A DNA stretch of 35,904 bases, from the NCBI GenBank assembly GCA_016932095.1, contig JAFGDN010000055.1:1-35904 (forward strand). The letters run 5' to 3'. The notes below the pieces were generated by a model. That model saw only the letters and a program-made list of their open reading frames with translations, had not been told where the DNA came from and searched no databases. Numbering within the stretch: the first letter of the stretch is position 1; each line of letters opens with the position of its first letter. The translations under genes were made by a program, and so were the position numbers. Below are positions 30,019 through 35,904 of the stretch, in pieces. The DNA comes from Sedimentisphaerales bacterium (lineage in GTDB: Bacteria > Planctomycetota > Phycisphaerae > Sedimentisphaerales > Anaerobacaceae).

Positions 30019-31770
30019 ATGCCGACTTTCGACGTTATTTTAATCTCTCGCATTCAGCAGGCCAACGACATTGTTGATGTCGTCGGCGAGCACCTCGCGC
30101 TCAAACGCAAAGGCCGCGAAATGATTGGTTTGTGCCCTTTCCACGACGACCATTGCCCGTCCTTCAACGTCAACCCCGCAAAGCAAATCTTCAAATGCTT
30201 CGCCTGCGGCGCCGGCGGCGACGTCGTCAAATTCATCCAGATGCGCGAAAATCTTTCATTTCCGCAGGCCCTCCAGCGTCTGGCCGACCGAGCAGGTATC
30301 AAAATCGAACCCTTGAGGCCGCGCACAAGTCACGAGTTACGAGCCACGAGCGACGAAGCAGACCCAAACGAGCTTGCCCGCGTAAACGACTGGGCCGCAA
30401 AATACTTCGCAATAAACCTCGCCCATCCCGAAAAGGGAAAAGACGCGCGAAAATACGCCGATGAACGCCGGCTTTCTCAGGATAGCGTTAAAAAATGGCA
30501 AATCGGCCTGGCTCCGATGTCCGGCAGTGATTTGCTCACAGCCGCCAGGCAAAAAAAGATTCCTGATAAGTTGCTTGTCGCAGCAGGCCTGGTTGTCGGT
30601 TCCGGCTCTTCACTGGCCGACAAATTCGTCAACCGCCTGATGTTCACGATTTGCAACGAAACGGGCAGGGTCATCGGTTTTGGCGGCAGAATCCTCACGG
30701 GCGAGGGCGCAAAATACATTAACTCGCCCACGACCGTCCTTTTTGATAAAAGCAATGCCCTGTTTGGTCTAAACCACGCCCGCCATGCAATCGTCGCCTC
30801 CGACGCCGCCGTCGTCGTCGAGGGCTACACCGATTGTATTATGGCGCATCAGTTCGGCGTCTCCAGCGTTGTCGCCACCCTCGGCACAAGCTTTACCGCC
30901 GGCCACGCCCGAATCCTTCGCCGATACGCCAAAAAAATCGTCCTGATGTTCGACAGCGATACCGCCGGCCTCGAAGCCGCCAACCGCGCTCTCGGTGTGG
31001 CGCTTGGCTCTCGCGTCGATATTGCCATCGCCTCGGTCCCACAGGGGAAAGACCCCTGTGATTTTCTGCTGGCCAAAGGTAAAGAGCCGTTTGAGGAGCT
31101 AATCGAAAACGCCACAGACGTATTCAAGTTTAAATGGGACCGTCTCGTCAGCGCCATCGGCTCGCAGCCCACAATCGCCGGTCAAAAGCAGGCCGTCGAG
31201 GAATACTTAGATGCCGTCGCAGTCGGCTTTGCCGGCGGCAACCTATCCCCCATCGAAAGAGGACTCATTGTAAATCGCCTTTCAGCCATTATGGCGATTG
31301 ACGCCAAAGATATAATCAACGAGCTTAATCGCAGGGTATCCAGAGCCAAAACCGCCTCCGCCTACGAGGCCAAAGGCACAGGCGTTCAAACGCCGCTTGA
31401 CCTCGGCACCGGCCTTTCCGCGAATGCTCAGAGAGAAATAATCGAAGTCCTGCTGGCCGAACCAACACTTTTCAACGAAGTAAAAAAAACAGTATCACCG
31501 CAGAATTTCGACATACCGGCTTTATATGCTATTGCGGAGGCGCTCTTCCGGATTTTGCCTGAAAAACCAGGTGCGACCGTCCAGGACGTATGCGGCTGTG
31601 TCGAGGATGCCCGGCTTGCCGGACTGATTACCGAGCTTGAAAGCGAAGGCGCTAAAAAAGGCAATTTTCAGAAACGGCTCGAAGGCGCCTTCAGCGCCCT
31701 CGAACTTGACCGTCAGCAAAAAATCAGAAACCCGTTGAAACCCGTGCAAAACCGTTTGGGTATGACGTAA
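30019..31770 (+). CDS. dnaG: DNA primase
   Basis: DnaG makes RNA primers at the replication fork. The 583-residue protein has the CHC2 zinc-binding domain (C39, H42, C60, C63; LCPFHDDHCPSFNV..IFKCFACGAGGDV). Its catalytic core includes KYINSPTT, the TOPRIM VVVEGYTDCIMAHQFG, and the metal-binding MFDSDTAG. The C-terminal helicase-interaction region is comparatively divergent. Residues ~102-113 (RTSHELRATSDE), in the linker between zinc domain and core, are encoded by an ACGAG-type repeat shared with scpB. The start at 30019 follows a leader with a strong promoter. The gene precedes rpoD by 38 nt, as in the classical macromolecular synthesis operon but without rpsU. Confidence 0.95.
   Translation: MPTFDVILISRIQQANDIVDVVGEHLALKRKGREMIGLCPFHDDHCPSFNVNPAKQIFKCFACGAGGDVVKFIQMRENLSFPQALQRLADRAGIKIEPLRPRTSHELRATSDEADPNELARVNDWAAKYFAINLAHPEKGKDARKYADERRLSQDSVKKWQIGLAPMSGSDLLTAARQKKIPDKLLVAAGLVVGSGSSLADKFVNRLMFTICNETGRVIGFGGRILTGEGAKYINSPTTVLFDKSNALFGLNHARHAIVASDAAVVVEGYTDCIMAHQFGVSSVVATLGTSFTAGHARILRRYAKKIVLMFDSDTAGLEAANRALGVALGSRVDIAIASVPQGKDPCDFLLAKGKEPFEELIENATDVFKFKWDRLVSAIGSQPTIAGQKQAVEEYLDAVAVGFAGGNLSPIERGLIVNRLSAIMAIDAKDIINELNRRVSRAKTASAYEAKGTGVQTPLDLGTGLSANAQREIIEVLLAEPTLFNEVKKTVSPQNFDIPALYAIAEALFRILPEKPGATVQDVCGCVEDARLAGLITELESEGAKKGNFQKRLEGAFSALELDRQQKIRNPLKPVQNRLGMT
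30329..30358 (+). repeat. ACGAG-type word repeat in dnaG
   Basis: GTCACGAGTTACGAGCCACG followed by AGCGACGAAG is built of ACGAG words. Its ACGAGCCACGAGCGACGA part matches scpB 16404-16430 with one mismatch in 18. It is in frame and encodes SHELRATSDE in the interdomain linker. Confidence 0.7.
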
Positions 31771-31808
31771 TTTTGTAAGGATTTGTTATTTTTTCGAGGA
31801 TTCTTTCC

Positions 31809-33644
31809 GTGGCAAAGAAAAAAACTACAGTTGACAACGATAAATCGGCCGACCCTAAACAGCCCGGCGCCGCACCCTTGCCGCTGCCTGCACAGGTCCC
31901 TCTTGACGCAGACGCCAAAATCAAGGCGATGATTGAAAAGGGCAAAAAGAAGGGCTACCTCACTTATGAGGAAATGAACGTTGAGCTTCCCGAAGAAATG
32001 GTTACCCCCGCCCAGCTCGATACCCTGCTTTCGACACTCGATGAAATGGGTATCTCGCTGATTGACGAGGCCGATATTGACAAGCAGGCCGTCGCGGGCG
32101 AAATCGAGGAAGAGGACTTCGAGGCAATCGAAATCGAAGGCGCCGTCGCTCCCGTCGAGGAAGAGCACGTCGAGGAAGACAAGCTCCTCGAAAAAGAGCT
32201 TATCGAAATCGAACCCAGCCGGCGAATCGACGACCCCATCAGGACTTACCTCACTCAGATGGGTGAAATCCCGTTGCTTAGCCGCGAGAACGAAATCTCG
32301 CTGGCGCGCAAAATCGAGGTCTCGCGTATGGCATTTCGGCGTAAAATGCTCGAAAACGACTACGTCGCCAAAAATTCCGTCGAAATCCTCCAGCAGGTCC
32401 GCGATGGTGCCCTGTCCTTCGACAGGACTATGAAAATCAGCACCGCCGAAAACCTCGTCAGGGGCGTTATCAGGAAACGCCTTCCTCAGAACCTGAAAAC
32501 CGTTAGCGCCCTGCTGGCCAACGACCAGCACCTCTTCAAAGAGTTCCTTTCGCTCGAAAGAAAATCCGAAGCAGCCGACAAGTCCACCCTCGTTTTACGC
32601 CGCCTCAGCCGAAATCGCCGGCGCATAGCAACCCTGCTCGAAGAGCTGAGCTTGCGGACCAGCAGAATCTCGCCGATGAAAGACAAGCTTCACGGCATTC
32701 TCAACAAAATGTTCCAGTTGTCTCAAATTATCGCCGCCGGCCCCAATAGGGACTATATTAAAGAAGACATCGACTCAATGAAACAGGAGCTGTCCGGCCT
32801 GCAGGACCTCGTTGTCGAAACGCCCCAGCAGCTCCAGAAACGCCTTCACGTCATCGAACGAATCTTTGTCCAGTACGAAAAAACCAAGCGAATCCTCTCC
32901 AGCGCAAACCTGCGCCTCGTCGTTTCCATCGCCAAGAAATATCGCAACCGCGGCCTCAGCTTTCTTGACTTGATCCAGGAGGGGAATACGGGGCTGATGC
33001 GGGCGGTGGATAAATATGAGTATCGCCGCGGCTACAAATTCAGCACCTACGCCACGTGGTGGATTCGCCAGGCCATTACAAGGGCTATTGCCGACCACGC
33101 CCGTACCATTCGCATTCCGGTTCACATGATTGAAACGATGAGCCGGCTGCGCACCGCCGGCAAAGTCCTTACCCAGCGCCTCGGCAGAGAGCCGACTATC
33201 GAAGAAATCGCCAAAGAAGCCCAAATGAGTATCGACGAGGCCCGCCGGGTGTTGAAAATGTCAAAGCACCCCATCTCCTTAGACAGGCCCATCGGCGACA
33301 GTGAGGACAGCAACTTCGGCGACTTCATCGAGGACGACGAGGTCGATTCCCCCGTCTCAACCGCCACGCAGTCAATGCTCAAGGAGCGTATCGACGCCAT
33401 TCTCAAGACCCTGTCTTACCGCGAACGCGAAATTATAAAGCTTCGCTACGGCATCGGCGACGGCTACACCTATACGCTCGAAGAGGTAGGCAGGATTTTC
33501 AAGGTAACTCGCGAGCGCGTCCGTCAGGTCGAGGCCAAGGCAATCCGCAAGCTCCAGCACCCCGTCCGCGCCCGCAAGCTCGAGGGTTTCCTTGACCATA
33601 AGAACCATACTCCCGTCCCGTCCGGCCGCGATTTATTGTATTAA
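31809..33644 (+). CDS. rpoD: Primary RNA polymerase sigma factor RpoD/SigA
   Basis: The housekeeping sigma70 factor, 611 residues. GTG 31809 is the start, with GAGGA upstream. Region 1.1-like sequence ([33 protein letters not shown]) is followed by an acidic stretch. Region 1.2 ([29 protein letters not shown]) comes next, then a long non-conserved region of ~170 residues. Regions 2.1-2.4 ([63 protein letters not shown]), region 3 ([14 protein letters not shown]) and the 4.2 helix-turn-helix ([27 protein letters not shown]) are intact. It is co-transcribed with dnaG. Confidence 0.96.
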   Translation: MAKKKTTVDNDKSADPKQPGAAPLPLPAQVPLDADAKIKAMIEKGKKKGYLTYEEMNVELPEEMVTPAQLDTLLSTLDEMGISLIDEADIDKQAVAGEIEEEDFEAIEIEGAVAPVEEEHVEEDKLLEKELIEIEPSRRIDDPIRTYLTQMGEIPLLSRENEISLARKIEVSRMAFRRKMLENDYVAKNSVEILQQVRDGALSFDRTMKISTAENLVRGVIRKRLPQNLKTVSALLANDQHLFKEFLSLERKSEAADKSTLVLRRLSRNRRRIATLLEELSLRTSRISPMKDKLHGILNKMFQLSQIIAAGPNRDYIKEDIDSMKQELSGLQDLVVETPQQLQKRLHVIERIFVQYEKTKRILSSANLRLVVSIAKKYRNRGLSFLDLIQEGNTGLMRAVDKYEYRRGYKFSTYATWWIRQAITRAIADHARTIRIPVHMIETMSRLRTAGKVLTQRLGREPTIEEIAKEAQMSIDEARRVLKMSKHPISLDRPIGDSEDSNFGDFIEDDEVDSPVSTATQSMLKERIDAILKTLSYREREIIKLRYGIGDGYTYTLEEVGRIFKVTRERVRQVEAKAIRKLQHPVRARKLEGFLDHKNHTPVPSGRDLLY

Positions 33645-33859
33645 TTTTTGTTTAGCCGCTCATAGAGCAGCGTCGATACCCGGAAGGAACTTTCTTGCTC
33701 TTGTGCCGAGGATTCACTGGTTTGCAGCGGTCCCTGTTAAACGATAAAAATTCGTGCAGTATCGTTCAACCACTTATACAGAGCCGATTATAGAGACAGA
33801 ACAATAAGAAGTAGGTTACGGGGCTGTTACAAATGGTGCGACATTCTTTACCAGATGAA
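33645..33859. other. Convergent spacer after rpoD
   Basis: No gene is seen. A short inverted repeat AACGATA (33740-33746)/TATCGTT (33760-33766) is present, but no T-run follows it, so I cannot call a terminator for either side. Confidence 0.35.
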
Positions 33860-35065
33860 TTACCGCTCACTCCACCTGTGAATCACGAATCTTACGGCCT
33901 CATCGTTGACGGTCCTGTCCCTCAAATTGGCGTCGTAATAAACGACGGCCGAGTTTCTCAGGACGAAGCTGTCGGAAACAACGGAGCCGTAAATATTGCC
34001 GGAATTGTCGAGGTCCACCGCTGCATTGGGTGCGTATATCGCCCCGCGAAAATCGGCGCTGTTTTTAAGGGCAATGCTTGTGCAGCTATCGAGGCCGTAA
34101 ATATACAAACGCTTCGCGTCCATTGTAAGATTGTTGAACCCGGAGGAGTATTTGCCTTCGAGGTTTCCGGCGAGGTATATTATCAAAGAAGCATTATTAT
34201 CCGTATCAGTCGCACCGCCTATTTCTATAATCGCGCTGTTGCCGAGCGTGATGTCGCCGGTGATATAAAGCACAATCGGCTCAGTGATAGTGATTGTATC
34301 ATTGGTGCCGAGGGTCATACCGCTGAATTTGCCAGTAACAAAGGAAGATTCCTTTTTGATAACGCCGCCGGAAGACATAGCAGCCAGCCAGTCAGGGACG
34401 GTTATCGTCGGCAATTCGGGATTGGATATCATCGGATAGATGTTGCCTGTAATAGTGCCGGAGCTTGAGATTACAGAAGCGGGGTCGCCTCCGGCGCCTA
34501 CGACAATATCGCCGTTCACGGTCGTGTTACTCAAAAGCGTTATCGCACCGGATGCCGTGCTTGTGGTGCCTATCTGGAGGGGCCAGTCATCGGCCTGGTT
34601 ATTATACCAGTCAACCGTCGCGCTGCTTTTAAGCTCGAGAGAGCTTCGGGTTAAAACCGCGTAGTCAAACGGGCTGTAAAGGCGCAGTGTGCTTTCGACA
34701 ACACGAGAGGTTCTCACCCCCCGGCCTGTTCCTGTGATGGTGTAAACTCCGCCCGCATTGGAAACCGTATAATCAAAAGTTGCGTCGGAATTCAGCAAAC
34801 TCACGGTTGAGGCGGTCGGCAGAGAAGAATCATCCCAGGGTTTGACTTTCAGCTTCTCATTCAACTGGAAAATGGCATTGGCAACCGCCGCATCAGCCGC
34901 CAATCGTGCCGTAATTTCGTCGCCAGCACGAATACCCAGCATCCGGGAATGAAAAGCCAGAGCCAACAGGCCGGTCCCGACGATGGCGCATATCAGGCAT
35001 ATCAGAAGGACTATGCCCATCAAACTGCCTTTCATTCGCGTCTTTTGCGGTTTTATCTTAAACAT
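33860..35065 (-). CDS. PilX-like/DUF7305 surface protein, copy A
   Basis: A 401-residue protein. The N-terminus has one membrane segment after a short basic stretch (KTRMKGSLMGIVLLICLICAIVGTGLLALAFHSRML), resembling PilX/prepilin-like anchors, followed by an alpha-helical IRAGDEITARLAADAAVANAIFQLNEKLK. The rest is beta-rich with repeated 'NTTVNGDIVVG' and 'ITGDITLGNSA' turns and ends in a DUF7305-type domain (GAIYAPNAAVDLDNSGNIYGSVVSDSFVLRNSAVVYYDANL). ATG 35065 is preferred over a GTG at 35101. It lies 20 nt downstream of copy B, its paralogue. Function is probably surface or pilus related, by resemblance only. Confidence 0.7.
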   Translation of the reverse strand: MFKIKPQKTRMKGSLMGIVLLICLICAIVGTGLLALAFHSRMLGIRAGDEITARLAADAAVANAIFQLNEKLKVKPWDDSSLPTASTVSLLNSDATFDYTVSNAGGVYTITGTGRGVRTSRVVESTLRLYSPFDYAVLTRSSLELKSSATVDWYNNQADDWPLQIGTTSTASGAITLLSNTTVNGDIVVGAGGDPASVISSSGTITGNIYPMISNPELPTITVPDWLAAMSSGGVIKKESSFVTGKFSGMTLGTNDTITITEPIVLYITGDITLGNSAIIEIGGATDTDNNASLIIYLAGNLEGKYSSGFNNLTMDAKRLYIYGLDSCTSIALKNSADFRGAIYAPNAAVDLDNSGNIYGSVVSDSFVLRNSAVVYYDANLRDRTVNDEAVRFVIHRWSER

Positions 35066-35085
35066 AACGGTCACACTTGCGCGTT

Positions 35086-35904
35086 TTAGTGTTCTGCCCA
35101 CCTGTGAACCACGAATCTGACGGCCTCATCGTGAACGGTCCTGTCTCTCAAAGCGGCGTCGTAATAAAATGTTGCCGAGTTTTTCAGAATAAAGCTTTGC
35201 CCGACAATCGAGCCATACACATCGGCGGAGTTATCCAGTATAATGGAGGCGTTTGGGGCGTAAACGGTACCATATAAAATGCCGCCGTTTTTGAGGCGGA
35301 TGTCCGTGCAGGAATCGAGACCGAAAAGGGTAAATTTCGTGGCATCCTGTGTAAGATTATTAATTCCCACGCCGTTATCGCCTATAAAACTATCGTATAG
35401 GTATATTATCAAAGAGGCGTCGTTATCAGTATCCGTCGGTCCGCCTATAACGATTTCGCCATCGTTGTCGAGAGTGATAGTGCCTGTAATGTACAGCATA
35501 ACCGGCTCTGTGATTGTGAGGGTAGCTTTTTTCAGGTCTATTGTATTGTATCTTCCGGATGCGCTCAAAGTTACGCTTGTTTTAATATCGCCACCGGAGG
35601 GCAGAAACGCCAGCGAGGCAGGAACTGAGACCGAAGGCAAAACGGCGTTGGAGAACATCGAATAAACCTGGCCGGTGATATTAACGCTGCTGTCATATAT
35701 ACCGTTGATGACGTTGTAGGGGTTGCCGCCAACGCCAACGATGACGTCGCCTTCGATGGTCGTGTTACTTTTCAGCGTAATCGCTCCGTTGTTTGTGCTG
35801 TTTGTTCCGACCTGCAGGGGCCAGTCATCGGGCTGTTTGTTAATCCAGTTTACATTGGCGCTGTTTTTGAGCTCAATCGCATCCCTGGCAAAAAGTGCGT
35901 AATC
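35086..35904 (-). CDS. PilX-like/DUF7305 surface protein, copy B (5' partial)
   Basis: The frame is open to the window end (first visible residues DYALFARDAIELKNSANVNW), so the start and membrane anchor lie outside. The visible ~272 residues align throughout with copy A: DDWPLQVGTNSTNNGAITLKSN versus DDWPLQIGTTSTASGAITLLSN, and a C-terminus RDRTVHDEAVRFVVHRWAEH versus RDRTVNDEAVRFVIHRWSER. The beta-rich body and DUF7305-type end are the same. The two genes are a tandem duplication on the minus strand, probably one operon, with copy B upstream. Confidence 0.75.
   Translation of the reverse strand, partial: DYALFARDAIELKNSANVNWINKQPDDWPLQVGTNSTNNGAITLKSNTTIEGDVIVGVGGNPYNVINGIYDSSVNITGQVYSMFSNAVLPSVSVPASLAFLPSGGDIKTSVTLSASGRYNTIDLKKATLTITEPVMLYITGTITLDNDGEIVIGGPTDTDNDASLIIYLYDSFIGDNGVGINNLTQDATKFTLFGLDSCTDIRLKNGGILYGTVYAPNASIILDNSADVYGSIVGQSFILKNSATFYYDAALRDRTVHDEAVRFVVHRWAEH

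Noticed and set aside
31713-32531. Long minus-strand reading frame of 272 codons opposite rpoD
   Set aside because: It is antisense to the 5' part of rpoD and the end of dnaG, its protein is low-complexity Phe/Asp-rich, and rpoD is unmistakable on the other strand.
33833-34468. Plus-strand reading frame of 211 codons
   Set aside because: It is antisense to the DUF7305 protein, which has a clear paralogue in the next gene in the minus frame.

Overview
The window reads as chromosomal DNA from a Phycisphaerae-type planctomycete, close to the Sedimentisphaerales. The evidence is a set of secreted proteins with planctomycete dockerin-like tails (GDL/DxNxDxxVDxxDLxxLAxxWL), a PEP-CTERM sorted protein, a DUF2007/zinc-ribbon protein, DUF6498 and DUF7305 families, and a dnaG-rpoD pair with an RpoD-type primary sigma factor. 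This is inference from protein character; no rRNA is present.

Layout: 1-2634 holds the end of a secreted dockerin-tailed protein, a repeat-rich spacer, and a secreted SGNH hydrolase with its own promoter. 2842-5390 holds two membrane proteins and an AI-2E type transporter (minus strand). Upstream of the transporter is a promoter/terminator pair that could define a small RNA or an attenuated leader. 5964-10251 holds an HNH-AP2 endonuclease, an E1-like protein with mnmA (minus strand), and rpmE followed by prfA. 10481-16982 is a compact seven-gene plus-strand operon: a P-loop-like/deoxyribosyltransferase-like fusion, a membrane protein, deoC, pabB, pabC, nif3-like and scpB, mostly with 1-4 nt gaps or overlaps. 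17012-22945 holds a DUF2007 protein, a beta-helix protein, an IS630-like insertion sequence, a lipoprotein, a PEP-CTERM protein and a cysteine-rich secreted protein. 23685-26528 holds rodA and murJ, convergent and overlapping at their 3' ends. 26793-33644 holds a large secreted repeat protein, a ferredoxin, tRNA-Glu, and dnaG-rpoD behind a promoter and a terminator-like leader hairpin. 33860-35904 holds two tandem paralogous pilus-like/DUF7305 proteins, the second cut by the window end.

The genes cover translation (rpmE, prfA, mnmA, tRNA-Glu), replication and transcription (dnaG, rpoD), chromosome segregation (scpB), pABA/folate synthesis (pabB, pabC), envelope growth (rodA, murJ) and a secreted/surface inventory.

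The most unusual content is in repeats and RNA. Four intergenic regions are long imperfect palindromes whose arms are built from short degenerate words, a different word set in each. Related short repeats sit in frame inside pabC, scpB and dnaG. A candidate minus-strand RNA at about 5505-5648 ends in an intrinsic terminator whose 28-nt loop carries three CCTCC (anti-Shine-Dalgarno) motifs.
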